NCBI RefSeq assembly: GCF_046533075.1
Contig: NZ_JAJQRB010000046.1
Coordinates: forward strand, 1-64,000
Origin: Termitinema primitia_B
GTDB taxonomy: Bacteria > Spirochaetota > Spirochaetia > Treponematales > Breznakiellaceae
Length of the DNA stretch: 64,000 nucleotides
Reading direction: 5' to 3'
This document shows, piece after piece, positions 51,012 to 60,159 of the stretch. The position numbers and the translations under genes were made by a program. Positions within the stretch are counted from its first letter, which is position 1. Every line of letters starts with the position of its first letter. Under the pieces are notes generated by a model. That model saw only the letters and a list, made by a program, of their open reading frames with translations, had not been told where the DNA came from and made no database searches.

Positions 51012-52957
51012 GCTTCTCCCACCAGGGCTTTGAATTCCTTCTCGTCCAGGGTTTCCTTTTCAAGGAGCTGGGCAGCCACCGCATCCAGCACATTTCGGTT
51101 CCGCCCCAAAGTCGCCATTACCCCAACATAACGTTCTTCTACGATTTTGGCGATTTCCTCATCAATATATTGTTGGGTTGCCTCGGAATACTCCCGGTGG
51201 AACGTGGGTTCCTGGGGCGCATCGCCGGGCATACGCATTCCGCGGGTAGTAAGAGCCACGTTTTTAAAGCGGTTCGACATACCGTAATCGGTTATCATCT
51301 TCCGGGCTATGTCCGTAGCCTTGGTCAGATCGTTGGAAGCGCCGGTGGAAAACTCACCGGAAACCATAGCTTCCGCAACCCGGCCGCCAAGGAGTACGTC
51401 GATCCGTCCCAGTAGATCCGACTGGGTGATGGTGTAGCGATCCTCAATCGGCATTTGCAGGGTATAACCCAGGGCATAACCCCGGGGAATGATCGAAATC
51501 TTCTGCACCGGATCGGAACCGGGGGTAAAGGCGGCAACCAGAGCATGGCCGGCTTCGTGGTACGCGGTGAGTTTGCGCTCCGCCGGTTTCAGCACCCGGG
51601 TTTTTTTCTGGAGCCCCGCCACGGTCTTTTCGATAGCTTCGTTAAAGTCCTGCTGCTCCACCAGTTTTCTGCCTCCCCGTACGGCAAGCAGGGCCGCCTC
51701 GTTCACGATATTGGCAAGATCCGCCCCGGAAAAACCGGATGTAACCCGGGCAATGGCGGCAAGATCCACCGCGGCATCAAGCTTTACCGCCTTGGAATGG
51801 ATACGGATGATAGCTTCCCGGCCCTTCAGGTCCGGCCGGTCCACCAGGACCTGGCGGTCAAAGCGGCCGGGCCGGAGCAGCGCCGGGTCCAGTACGTCCG
51901 GGCGGTTGGTGGCCGCCAGGATGATAAGGCCGCTGGTGGCGTCAAAACCGTCCATCTCCACCAGGAGCTGGTTCAGGGTCTGCTCCCGCTCATCATTGCC
52001 CCCGCCGATATTGTTGATCCGGCTCTTGCCGATGGCGTCCAATTCATCAATAAAAATGATACAGGGCGCCTTTTCCCGGGCTTGCTTAAAGAGGTCCCGC
52101 ACCCGGGCTGCCCCGACACCCACAAACATCTCCACAAAGTCAGCGCCGCTCATGCGGAAGAAGGATACCCCCGCCTCTCCGGCTACCGCCCGGGCAAGTA
52201 GGGTCTTCCCGGTTCCCGGAGGCCCCACTAAAAGCACCCCCTTGGGTATCTTACCCCCTATGTCGGTGTACTTTTTTGGATTTTTTAAGAAGTCCACCAC
52301 CTCCACCAGTTCATCCTTAGCCTCGTCCACACCGGCCACGTCGGGGAACCGGGTTGCAATATCCCCCTCGGCTACGATCACCGCCCGGGAATTACCTACG
52401 GAAAGGACATTGCCCCCCATATTACCCAGCCGTTTCATGAGGAAACGCCAGATAAAGAAGAAAAATGCGATGGGCAGGACCCAGCTAAAGATGATGTTGA
52501 GCACCGTGCTTCCCTCCCGGGAAACTGCGTAGTAGGAGACCCCCTTTTCATCCATGAGCTTGACAAGTTCAGGGTCATTGATGGGAACCGTCCGGTAGAC
52601 CGGCTCAGAGGATGCCCCGTAGGAAGGTCTGAGGCTAGGGGTAGAAGACGGGGTTGATCGCTGGAGGGTGGTATACCCGGTAAAGTAGGAATCGGTCAGC
52701 TCCACCCGCTTAATTTCCCCGGCGACAATCTTGTTCTTAAACTCCGAAAAATCGACCGTGGGGTTAACCTTATTCAGGAATACGTAGTTAAAAAGGCTCA
52801 TCGCCACAACAAGGATGAGGATGTACACGATGGAAAACCGCCATCCGCCAAAACGCTTTGGATCCGGCAGCTTAGGACCTCCAAAGGGAAACTGGGGTCC
52901 CGAATTCTTGGGTTTCTTCTTATCGCTTCCGGGTCCTTCGGACTGGGTATCACTCAT
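50987..52957 (-). CDS. ftsH: ATP-dependent zinc metalloprotease FtsH
   Basis: A 656-residue membrane protease. Two membrane helices (about residues 42-60 and 155-175) flank a periplasmic domain. AAA motifs: Walker A GPPGTGKTLLARA, Walker B CIIFIDELDAIG, SRH ATNRPDVLDPALLRPGRFDRQ. The zinc motif is HEAGH, followed by GGRVAEA. The start is the ATG at 52957, 6 nt after AAGGAG. It degrades membrane and regulatory proteins. It is monocistronic here, divergent from the ORF6N gene. Confidence 0.97.
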   Translation of the reverse strand: MSDTQSEGPGSDKKKPKNSGPQFPFGGPKLPDPKRFGGWRFSIVYILILVVAMSLFNYVFLNKVNPTVDFSEFKNKIVAGEIKRVELTDSYFTGYTTLQRSTPSSTPSLRPSYGASSEPVYRTVPINDPELVKLMDEKGVSYYAVSREGSTVLNIIFSWVLPIAFFFFIWRFLMKRLGNMGGNVLSVGNSRAVIVAEGDIATRFPDVAGVDEAKDELVEVVDFLKNPKKYTDIGGKIPKGVLLVGPPGTGKTLLARAVAGEAGVSFFRMSGADFVEMFVGVGAARVRDLFKQAREKAPCIIFIDELDAIGKSRINNIGGGNDEREQTLNQLLVEMDGFDATSGLIILAATNRPDVLDPALLRPGRFDRQVLVDRPDLKGREAIIRIHSKAVKLDAAVDLAAIARVTSGFSGADLANIVNEAALLAVRGGRKLVEQQDFNEAIEKTVAGLQKKTRVLKPAERKLTAYHEAGHALVAAFTPGSDPVQKISIIPRGYALGYTLQMPIEDRYTITQSDLLGRIDVLLGGRVAEAMVSGEFSTGASNDLTKATDIARKMITDYGMSNRFKNVALTTRGMRMPGDAPQEPTFHREYSEATQQYIDEEIAKIVEERYVGVMATLGRNRNVLDAVAAQLLEKETLDEKEFKALVGEAQSSPVES

Positions 52958-53144
52958 CAAACGCTCCTTAGAGGCGGCACAAAATGTATATATATATTAA
53001 TATCCATCTTTTACGGGGATTATTCAATATAAATATGTATAGATGGAACGCCACCTAGTCCGGCAAAGCTAAATGGGGGTGACATATGTCACTTTTATAA
53101 CGTTTTTTCCTTTGCTAAGGAGAATATAGGTAAGATAATAAATT

Positions 53145-53678
53145 ATGGACGAAGTAATACCCATACATACCCTGATCCACGAGATCCGTGGGTGTAAAGT
53201 GATAATCGATAGCGATTTGGCCGCTTTGTACCAAGTTGAAACCAAGGTGCTAAATCAAGCGGTAAAACGGAATATTGGGCGGTTTCCGTTGGATTTCATG
53301 TTTCAATTGACCGAAGATGAATGGCAAACTTTGAGGTCACAAATTGTGACCTCAAAAATCGACGAAAAGAGGGGTGGACGACGGGTTGCGCCATACGCAT
53401 TTACCGAACATGGTATTTTAATGCTGTCCAGTGTTTTGAAAAGTGATACCGCGATAGATGTAAATATCAAAATAATGCGGGTGTTTATTCAAATGCGTCA
53501 GTATGTGCTTTCACAGACCGGTACAAACGAACAAATTATGGAGTTGCGCAAGCTGTTGCTGCTCTATATTGAGAACAATGATAAACGGGTAGAGGATATT
53601 CTTCAGGCATTGAATCGTTTTATCGCAAATCCACCGGTATCAAAACCAATCGGATTCAGGGTTAACCGCGAAGATTAG
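53145..53678 (+). CDS. ORF6N-domain protein (phage-type)
   Basis: A 177-residue protein with the ORF6N domain: HEIRGCKVIIDSDLAALYQVETKVLNQAVKRNIGRFP, then DFMFQLTEDEWQTLRSQ and YAFTEHGILMLSSVLKS. The domain is common in phages and genomic islands and is thought to bind DNA. The C-terminal 60 residues are helical and unremarkable. No other phage gene is nearby, so this is a lone accessory gene or a relic. Confidence 0.88.
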   Translation: MDEVIPIHTLIHEIRGCKVIIDSDLAALYQVETKVLNQAVKRNIGRFPLDFMFQLTEDEWQTLRSQIVTSKIDEKRGGRRVAPYAFTEHGILMLSSVLKSDTAIDVNIKIMRVFIQMRQYVLSQTGTNEQIMELRKLLLLYIENNDKRVEDILQALNRFIANPPVSKPIGFRVNRED

Positions 53679-53727
53679 GAATGTGCCCCTTCTTATCAAT
53701 ATTACTCTAAATTGCTCATCATTTTTT

Positions 53728-53752
53728 CCGATAATCTTAATAGGATTATCGG
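53728..53752. promoter_or_regulatory. Stem-loop between the ORF6N gene and the lipoprotein gene
   Basis: A perfect 9-bp stem, CCGATAATC/GATTATCGG, with a 7-nt loop. Upstream on the + strand lies TTTTTT, downstream AATTTAGG. It may be a weak terminator or a binding site; direction is unclear. Confidence 0.4.
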
Positions 53753-53771
53753 AATTTAGGTGAGGAGTCAA

Positions 53772-54593
53772 ATGACTTATAAAAGTACAGCCATATTTTT
53801 AGCGTTAGGGATTTTTCTCGCCGGAGTCCTGGTTGGGTGCAAAACCCCACCGCCTCCTGAGCCTACTCCGGCTCCGGCTCCGCTGCCTCCGGTAAGGAAG
53901 GAAGCGCCCGTTACCCGGGAAGCCCGCCCGGCGGCGCCGCCGCCACCGGAAATCCCCGCGCGGCCAGTTACCCGGGGTATTTTGGAACTGATAGGCAAAA
54001 GCGCCTATGAGACACGGGATCTCCAATACTTTATTTCATCCGGTATTACCCTGGAACACGGGAAGGGTATGCAAATTGATATCGAAATATACCAGGGCGG
54101 CGAGGGTATGATTAAGGAAATTAATGCCCAAGAAAAAATAATAATTCCAAAAGATACGGGGGGAATACTGATACCCGATACTGATCCCGCTATTCCCGGA
54201 GGGCCCCGGACGCTGAAAATTTGTTTTGATGATGTGGATGAACATACCCTGACTTTCAGAGAAAATTCGGCGGATAACCGTTTTTACCTGGTATTCAGAG
54301 AAGACCGGCAATACGGCGAATTTACCGAATACGGTAACGAAACCTATAGGGTAGATTTCAAAGGAGAGATCCCCTATGTGTATGTCAAACTGGATGAGAG
54401 AACCGATGACCAGCCAAGAACCAGGGAACTCCGGGGACGCTATGTGGCATCCCGGGAAAATACACCGGAAACCACCGTACCAGACAGTACTCCCCAGCCA
54501 AGCCCTGCTCCGCAGGTCCCCGCGAATGTAAGCCCCTCCGCAGTTCAAAGTGACGATGATGAACTGGATTTGAACACACTCCTGGAACTTTAG
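53772..54593 (+). CDS. Proline-rich lipoprotein, function unknown
   Basis: A 273-residue lipoprotein from the ATG at 53772, which follows GAGGAG by 4 nt. The signal peptide ends at a lipobox-like VLVGC (about residues 19-23), and a Pro/Ala/Glu-rich linker follows (about residues 25-60, with PTPAPAPLPP). The central 150 residues are beta-rich (LQYFISSGITLE, YFRVDFKGEIPYVYVK-like). The tail is acidic (DDDELDLNTLLEL). It has a strong terminator 24 nt downstream. No family recognised; probably surface or periplasmic. Confidence 0.72.
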   Translation: MTYKSTAIFLALGIFLAGVLVGCKTPPPPEPTPAPAPLPPVRKEAPVTREARPAAPPPPEIPARPVTRGILELIGKSAYETRDLQYFISSGITLEHGKGMQIDIEIYQGGEGMIKEINAQEKIIIPKDTGGILIPDTDPAIPGGPRTLKICFDDVDEHTLTFRENSADNRFYLVFREDRQYGEFTEYGNETYRVDFKGEIPYVYVKLDERTDDQPRTRELRGRYVASRENTPETTVPDSTPQPSPAPQVPANVSPSAVQSDDDELDLNTLLEL

Positions 54594-54605
54594 CTAATTT
54601 CTATA

Positions 54606-54635
54606 TTACAATTTTTACCCCCATTCCGGTATAAT
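54606..54635 (+). promoter_or_regulatory. Candidate galK promoter inside the upstream terminator
   Basis: TTACAA (54606-54611), 18 nt, TATAAT (54630-54635). The TATAAT lies in the loop of the terminator hairpin of the preceding gene, so a transcript would start near 54642, giving a leader of only about 15 nt. Confidence 0.45.
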
Positions 54636-54656
54636 TGCAGGGAATGGGGGTTTTTT
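54617..54656 (+). terminator. Terminator after the lipoprotein gene, abutting galK
   Basis: A perfect 11-bp stem, ACCCCCATTCC (54617-54627) with GGAATGGGGGT (54641-54651), followed by six T. The T run ends directly at the galK start codon at 54657. Confidence 0.85.
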
Positions 54657-55961
54657 ATGACCGGAAAGGCGTTGCTCGAAGCTATTCAAACCACTAAAGC
54701 CGCAGGTATTTTTGAGGATCTCTATGGCCCGGGCCAGGCGGAAACCGCAAGGCGCCGTTATACCGGTCTTATTGAGGGGATACTTCCGGAAACACCGGGG
54801 GAACTTAGGGTTTTTACCGCCGCCGGTCGTACCGAGCTGGGGGGCAATCATACGGATCACAACCGGGGGAAGGTACTGGCCGCTTCCATACAACTGGATT
54901 CGGTGGCTATTGTGGCGCCCCGGCTGGACAAAAAGGTTTTCTTCCGTTCCACAGGTTACCCCGATGTGTCGGTAAATCTGGCAAAGACCGATGGTTCATC
55001 AGACCTGGAAAGCAAGCCGGAAGAAAGGGGAAGTACCGAATCCTTGGTCCGGGGTATCGCAGCGGAATTAACCCGGCGTGGCGTGGCAATTGGAGGCTTT
55101 AGCGCCAATGCCGCATCCACGGTGCTATCCGGTTCGGGGCTCTCCTCCTCCGCGGCGGTGGAGGTTCTCTTTGGACGCATTTTCGACAGTCTCTACGGGG
55201 GAGGGAAACGATCCGCCCTTGAACTTGCCCAGATTGGGCAGATAGCGGAAAACACCTACTTTGGAAAACCCTGCGGCCTGATGGACCAGACTGCCTGCGC
55301 CTCCGGTGGGGCGGTGGCCATCGACTTTGAAGATCCCGCCCATCCCCGGGTAAAACAGATAAACTTCGATCCCGCCTCTGCGGGGTACGCCCTCTGTGTG
55401 GTGGATACCCACGGGAGCCATGCCGACTTGACCCCGGATTATACGGCAATTCCCGCCGAAATGAAGGCCGCAGCCGCCGTTCTTGGCAAAGCAGTGCTGC
55501 GGGAAGTCACCTTGGAGCAAGTTCTGGCCAAGGCCCCGGAAATCCGAAAGGCTGCCGGAGACCGGGCTTTGCTGCGGGCCATACACTTCTTCGACGAGAA
55601 CCGGCGGGTGGATGCCATGCTTGCCGCCCTGGAAAAACGGGCCATCGCCGATTTCCTGGATCTGGTCAACCAGTCCGGGGATTCCTCCTGGGAACTGCTG
55701 CAGAATATCTATTCCCCCAAACATCCTGAGAAACAGGGGGTCTCCACAGCCCTGGCCCTAACCCGGAATTTTATTGATACCGAAGCTGCGGGTTTAGGCG
55801 CCTGCCGGGTCCATGGAGGCGGTTTTGCGGGAACCATCCAGGTTTATATCCCCCTGGACCGCATGGATGCATATAAATTGAAAATGGAAGCCGTTTTCGG
55901 CGCCAATTCGGTTACGGTTCTCCGGATCCGATCCACAGGCGCCGCGGAACTGTACTTCTGA
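54657..55961 (+). CDS. galK: Galactokinase
   Basis: A 434-residue GHMP kinase, longer than the usual 380-390. The galactokinase signature reads GRTELGGNHTDHNRG, a variant of the canonical GRxNxIGEHxDY. The ATP-binding GHMP motif is VLSGSGLSSSAAVEVL, and the C-terminal motif is CRVHGGGFAGTIQVYI. The catalytic Asp region GKPCGLMDQTACASGG is intact. It phosphorylates galactose at C1. No other Leloir gene lies nearby; an SGNH hydrolase gene follows by 22 nt. Confidence 0.93.
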   Translation: MTGKALLEAIQTTKAAGIFEDLYGPGQAETARRRYTGLIEGILPETPGELRVFTAAGRTELGGNHTDHNRGKVLAASIQLDSVAIVAPRLDKKVFFRSTGYPDVSVNLAKTDGSSDLESKPEERGSTESLVRGIAAELTRRGVAIGGFSANAASTVLSGSGLSSSAAVEVLFGRIFDSLYGGGKRSALELAQIGQIAENTYFGKPCGLMDQTACASGGAVAIDFEDPAHPRVKQINFDPASAGYALCVVDTHGSHADLTPDYTAIPAEMKAAAAVLGKAVLREVTLEQVLAKAPEIRKAAGDRALLRAIHFFDENRRVDAMLAALEKRAIADFLDLVNQSGDSSWELLQNIYSPKHPEKQGVSTALALTRNFIDTEAAGLGACRVHGGGFAGTIQVYIPLDRMDAYKLKMEAVFGANSVTVLRIRSTGAAELYF

Positions 55962-55983
55962 ATAATATTGTAAGGAGAAGCTC

Positions 55984-56640
55984 GTGAAACACATACTCTG
56001 CTTTGGAGATTCAAATTCCTGGGGATGGGACGCCGATTCCTATGATCTGCCAACCGGTATCGTTAAACGTATGCCCTATGAGGTCCGTTGGCCCGGGCTG
56101 GCGCAAAAACTTCTTGGAAGCGAATACCGCATCATCGAAAATACCCTGAACGCCCGTACCCTGGTGTGGGATGATCCCTATCAGCCCCACCGGCTCGGCC
56201 TTGCAAGCCTGGAGGAGACCCTGGACGCAAACGCGCCTCTGGATCTGGTGATACTACAGCTTGGGGCAAATGAACTTAAACAGATGTTTAACCTGAGCGC
56301 CCGGAAAATAAGCCGGGGGCTTGATAAACTTATCCTCACCGCCCAGCAGGAATACTATGGTTATCCGGCGCCCCAGGTCCTGGTGATAGCCCCCGCTCCG
56401 GTAAGCCCCGATATAGGCAAGTGTATGTTCGGTCACGATTTTGGTCCCCAGGCATACGAAAAAAGCCTGGAATTCTCCTACCTTTACAAGCAGGCAGCGG
56501 CATCCCGGAGCTGCGCCTTTATCGACTGCGCCCCCCTCAAGTTTACCCTGAACCCCCGGGATGGCCTCCACTACAGCCGGGAGGATCACACCAAACTGGG
56601 CAATGCCGTGGCGGACAAAATTCGGGAGCTACTGGGGTAG
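55984..56640 (+). CDS. SGNH/GDSL-family hydrolase
   Basis: A 218-residue hydrolase. Block I is ILCFGDSNSWGWD (nucleophile Ser in GDSN), block III is LQLGANEL, and block V is DGLHYSREDH with the Asp-x-x-His pair. It resembles acyl-CoA thioesterase/arylesterase-like SGNH proteins without a signal peptide, so it is cytoplasmic. An AAGGAG site precedes the GTG or ATG start at 55984. Probably co-transcribed with galK. The ends of this gene and the VWA gene overlap by 12 nt (convergent). Confidence 0.87.
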   Translation: MKHILCFGDSNSWGWDADSYDLPTGIVKRMPYEVRWPGLAQKLLGSEYRIIENTLNARTLVWDDPYQPHRLGLASLEETLDANAPLDLVILQLGANELKQMFNLSARKISRGLDKLILTAQQEYYGYPAPQVLVIAPAPVSPDIGKCMFGHDFGPQAYEKSLEFSYLYKQAAASRSCAFIDCAPLKFTLNPRDGLHYSREDHTKLGNAVADKIRELLG

Positions 56641-57741
56641 AATAATTGCATTGAGCTTTAGACCCCGATCATCCATGGCCTTAATCACCATGTCCTTAGA
56701 GATCTTACCCCGCTGCCGTGGATGGGGGGGCGCGTCACCGATGAGGATTATCATTTTTGTGTCCGCGTTCCAGGGGAATTTAACTGAACCTTCGTAAAGC
56801 GCTTCGTGGACCGCCTCGGGAATATCCCGGCCGCCCCCAACCCGGATGGCATTCAGGGTGGTCCGAAATTTCCCAAAGTCATCGGTAAAGGGAACAAGTT
56901 GGGTAAGGTATAATTCATTATAATCCTTGTAAAGAACCATACCGATCCGGAATCCATCAAATTCGGCAATGAGTTCCTCCAGGCGGGGAATAAGGAGTTC
57001 CCGGATCGAGTCGATATCGTCCCGCATACTTCCCGTGGTGTCCAGGCAGATGACCAGATCCACCTTTTTGCCCTTTTCCTTTTCCAGGATTTCCCCAATC
57101 TTCTCCACCAGGTCATCCGGCCCCTTTGAATAAACAAGTTCTCCCCTGCCGTCAACAATTTCCGCAAAGGAATCTACCGTATCCTTCATATAGTTCCCCT
57201 CCGGAGGACCGGCCAGGGGCTGCTGGGTAACCCGCACCACAAAGGGATTGTCCCGGAAGCGATCCCGGTAATCACCGTAGGGTAGGGCAAAGGCGCGTAT
57301 ATTAAGGTAGGTTCCGTCCACCACATAGACCTCCCCGTGACGGGTCGATGCGTAACCGTAGTAAAGAAGATAGGGAATATAGAGCTGGAAAGCCTGACCA
57401 AACTGGGAATCCGGCTCCGGGCTTGAATCGACGATGGACCAGATGCCGGTTTCCCGGGGTATGGGGACGCCGTTCAGTATGCGGGGCTCGTCACCGTTTA
57501 TGGGGTTCCATGCTGCGGCACGGTAGGCGTAATTATCTTCATTAAAGGAAGGGTCCTTGGTAGATTCGGTTAGCAGAACCGAATTAATACCGGGTTTCTT
57601 TCGTATAAATAGATGGAATCCGCCATCCACCCGCTGTTCAATCCGCAGATCCTCAATATTTACGGACAGATCCTGCCCGGAAGCCTGAGCTATTCCAAGA
57701 AGAAAAATAATCCCCGCAAACACCATACTTTTAAGACGCAT
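56629..57741 (-). CDS. Exported von Willebrand factor A domain protein
   Basis: A 370-residue protein with a signal peptide (residues 1-22, ending AQASGQ). Residues 40-215 are an uncharacterised domain, beta-rich. Residues 230-370 are a VWA domain: LVICLDTTGSMRDDI carries the MIDAS motif (DxTxS), GMVLYKDYNE follows, and IILIGDAPPHPRQRGK gives the last metal ligand. VWA proteins mediate metal-dependent contacts in the periplasm or at the surface. The partner is unknown. It is divergent from the deoR-pdh operon. Confidence 0.85.
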   Translation of the reverse strand: MRLKSMVFAGIIFLLGIAQASGQDLSVNIEDLRIEQRVDGGFHLFIRKKPGINSVLLTESTKDPSFNEDNYAYRAAAWNPINGDEPRILNGVPIPRETGIWSIVDSSPEPDSQFGQAFQLYIPYLLYYGYASTRHGEVYVVDGTYLNIRAFALPYGDYRDRFRDNPFVVRVTQQPLAGPPEGNYMKDTVDSFAEIVDGRGELVYSKGPDDLVEKIGEILEKEKGKKVDLVICLDTTGSMRDDIDSIRELLIPRLEELIAEFDGFRIGMVLYKDYNELYLTQLVPFTDDFGKFRTTLNAIRVGGGRDIPEAVHEALYEGSVKFPWNADTKMIILIGDAPPHPRQRGKISKDMVIKAMDDRGLKLNAIILPQ

Positions 57742-57780
57742 ACCTATGATTATCGGCTGGGAGTGCGATTTTGACCCACA

Positions 57781-57792
57781 ATCGATATATAA
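57781..57792 (+). promoter_or_regulatory. Direct repeat 1 of a possible regulator site (atcgatatataa)
   Basis: The 12 bases are repeated exactly at 57867-57878, 86 bp further, in the same orientation. Both lie between the VWA gene and the DeoR-type regulator gene. Confidence 0.35.
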
Positions 57793-57850
57793 AAATTTTG
57801 GCGGATATTTCAGGCAAACGTCTCAGCAATTCCAAATTAGGAATAACCAC

Positions 57851-57879
57851 TTGCGTTTTTCTGGATATCGATATATAAT
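57851..57879 (+). promoter_or_regulatory. Promoter of the deoR-pdh operon with overlapping repeat
   Basis: TTGCGT (57851-57856), 17 nt, TATAAT (57874-57879). The second copy of the 12-bp repeat, with the palindrome ATATCGATAT, covers the -10 box. It could be the operator of the DeoR-type protein encoded first. Confidence 0.55.
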
Positions 57880-57917
57880 CACAACAGTTTCGTAAGTATT
57901 TCGAAAGAGAAAGGCAA

Positions 57918-58712
57918 ATGATATCCGAATTAAGCGAAAGGGAAAGAACTATACTTGGGAAGCTCTCGGAAAACGGCGCCGTGACGGTGGCCGCGCTGGC
58001 CCAGGATCTGGGCCTTTCCGAGGTGACTATCCGGGGGGACCTGAAGGAGTTGGAGGACAAGGGCTGGCTCAACAGGACTCGAGGCGGAGCCACGCCGGCG
58101 ATACACCGGGATATCATGGAGCGGCAGCGGGAGCGGCCGGAACAGAAAAACGCCATAGCCCGGGCGGCGGCCGCCTTGATACAGGATGGGGATGTGATCA
58201 TGATTGAGGCGGGGACAACCACCGCCCTGATTGCCCGGTATCTGATGGGGAAACGGGACATTCATATCGTGACCAACTCAACCCTGGTTTTTTCTTACGC
58301 CCGGATGAATCCCAATCTTCAGATTACTATGACCGGCGGCGAATTCCGGCGGCCTACGGAATCCCTGGTGGGGCCCATTGCCCTCCAAACCATTGCCCGG
58401 CTGAACGTACGGCTTGCCTTTGTGGGAACCGACGGCTTTACCCTGGAACGGGGGATCACCACCCACCTGATGGAAGGGGCGGAGATCGTTAAGGCCATGA
58501 AGGTCCACACGGAAACTACGGTGCTGGTGGCGGATTCCAGTAAATACGGAAAACTCGGCTTCTCGACCGTACTGCCCCTGTCGGACTTGGACCTCATCAT
58601 CACCGATGACGGGCTTGGGGATGGGGCGGCTCGGGATTTAGCCGAAGCGGGAATTGCGGTTCGGCGTGAAAGCGCGGGAATAAAAAACTTAGAATTACCG
58701 GTGAGAAATTAA
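57918..58712 (+). CDS. DeoR/GlpR-family transcriptional regulator
   Basis: A 264-residue regulator. The N-terminal winged helix shows ERERTILGKLSENGAVTVAALAQDLGLSEVTIRGDLKELE, followed by NRTRGGA, the DeoR linker motif. The effector-binding domain (about residues 75-235) has IEAGTTTALIARYL and TGGEFRRPTESLVGPIA as expected for sugar-phosphate binding. It is 18 nt before the E2 gene, so it probably controls the pdh operon and itself. The effector is unknown. Confidence 0.92.
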   Translation: MISELSERERTILGKLSENGAVTVAALAQDLGLSEVTIRGDLKELEDKGWLNRTRGGATPAIHRDIMERQRERPEQKNAIARAAAALIQDGDVIMIEAGTTTALIARYLMGKRDIHIVTNSTLVFSYARMNPNLQITMTGGEFRRPTESLVGPIALQTIARLNVRLAFVGTDGFTLERGITTHLMEGAEIVKAMKVHTETTVLVADSSKYGKLGFSTVLPLSDLDLIITDDGLGDGAARDLAEAGIAVRRESAGIKNLELPVRN

Positions 58713-58730
58713 ACTATATAAGGAGCGTGT

Positions 58731-60149
58731 ATGGCGCATGTGTTGATTATGCCCCGTCAGGGCAATACGGTGGAATCCTGTATCCTTGTAGAATGGAAGG
58801 TAAAGGAAGGGGATTCGGTGGACGCCGATTCCGTGGCCTGCGTGGTGGAAACCGATAAGGCCACCTTTGAGGTCCCCGCAGGGGAAACCGGAACGGTTCT
58901 CAAACTCGTTCGGGCGGACGGAGACGATGTTCCCGTCCTGGAACCCATTGCGGTAATCGGTAAGCCCGGGGAAGATTGGGCTGCCGCAGTAGGCGGTGCA
59001 ACGGAGGCGGCCTCCGCTCCCGCCGGCGCCACGGCTACCGCTGCGGCGGCTGTTCCCGTTTCGGCGGCCACACCAAATGTGGTGGGCCAGGGAGAGGGCG
59101 CTATATCCGGGGGTGCTATATCCGGGGGTGCTATTTCTCCCCGGGCACGACACTTGGCGGATAAGGAAAGCCTTCCTACTGCCGGCATTGCCGGAACAGG
59201 TCCGGATGGGCGGATCATTGAACGGGATATACAGGCGGCCCTGCAAACCAGGCCTGCCCTTAGCGCTGCGGCCAAGGCGGCTTTAACGGCAGGAGGCGGA
59301 ACGGTACCGGCGTCAGGGTCAGGGCTTGGCGGCAGAGTTACTGCGGCGGACTTGACGGCAACCCAGGCCGGTACGGCAGGCGGAGCGGGCAGCATTGGTG
59401 CGGCGCCGGTTCCTGCAGCCGCGGCTGCCAACTTAGGCGAAGGGGCCATCACCGAGACACCCATCAAGGGAATACGCAAGCTTATCGCGGATCGTATGCA
59501 CCAGTCCCTGGCGGAAAGCGCCCAGTTCACCTTAAGCGGAAGCGCCCCGGCGGTACGGCTCCAGGAGTTGCGGGCCCGGATGAAGGGAGCAGGCGAAGGG
59601 TTGGGGCTTTCCAAGATCACCGTTAACGACCTGATTCTCTACGCGGTATCACGGACCCTGCCGCGGTATCCCTTTATGAATGCCCTCAAAGTTGGGGATA
59701 CCCTGAAAACCTTTGAGCGGGTACATCTGGGGGTGGCGGTGGATACGCCCCGGGGCCTCATGGTGCCGGTAATCCGGAACGCCAATCTCCTGTCGCTGCA
59801 GCAGATTTCCGCCGAGGCGAAACGGCTGGCAACGGCCTGCCAGGGCGGCGGGGTCAAGCCCAATGAACTTTCCGGGTCCACCTTTACGGTAACCAATCTG
59901 GGCAGCCTGGGGGTTTCCAACTTCACACCGGTGCTCAACGCACCGGAGGTGGGCATCCTGGGGGTCTGCAATATCGAGCTTAAGCCCGTGGAGACCGCTG
60001 AAGAAGGCGGCTGCGGGGTTCAGTTCCTGCCCCACATAGGATTCAGCCTGACCATCAACCATCAGGTGGTGGACGGCGCTCCGGCGGCGAAATTTCTAAA
60101 AGCCCTGGGAGAGGCGGTGGCGAACATCGACCTCACCCTGGCGATATAA
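58731..60149 (+). CDS. Dihydrolipoamide acetyltransferase (E2) of pyruvate dehydrogenase
   Basis: A 472-residue E2. The lipoyl domain has the ETDKATFEV motif (Lys43). An Ala/Gly-rich linker (about residues 85-125) contains 15-bp tandem repeats that encode GGAIS units. A peripheral-subunit-binding domain starts at ISPRARHLAD; GGRVTAADL suggests a second, degenerate one. The catalytic domain ends with NHQVVDGAPAAKFL, the active-site His in HxxxDG. An AAGGAG site lies before the ATG. It transfers acetyl groups to CoA. Confidence 0.92.
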   Translation: MAHVLIMPRQGNTVESCILVEWKVKEGDSVDADSVACVVETDKATFEVPAGETGTVLKLVRADGDDVPVLEPIAVIGKPGEDWAAAVGGATEAASAPAGATATAAAAVPVSAATPNVVGQGEGAISGGAISGGAISPRARHLADKESLPTAGIAGTGPDGRIIERDIQAALQTRPALSAAAKAALTAGGGTVPASGSGLGGRVTAADLTATQAGTAGGAGSIGAAPVPAAAAANLGEGAITETPIKGIRKLIADRMHQSLAESAQFTLSGSAPAVRLQELRARMKGAGEGLGLSKITVNDLILYAVSRTLPRYPFMNALKVGDTLKTFERVHLGVAVDTPRGLMVPVIRNANLLSLQQISAEAKRLATACQGGGVKPNELSGSTFTVTNLGSLGVSNFTPVLNAPEVGILGVCNIELKPVETAEEGGCGVQFLPHIGFSLTINHQVVDGAPAAKFLKALGEAVANIDLTLAI

Positions 60150-60159
60150 GGGGTTAACA

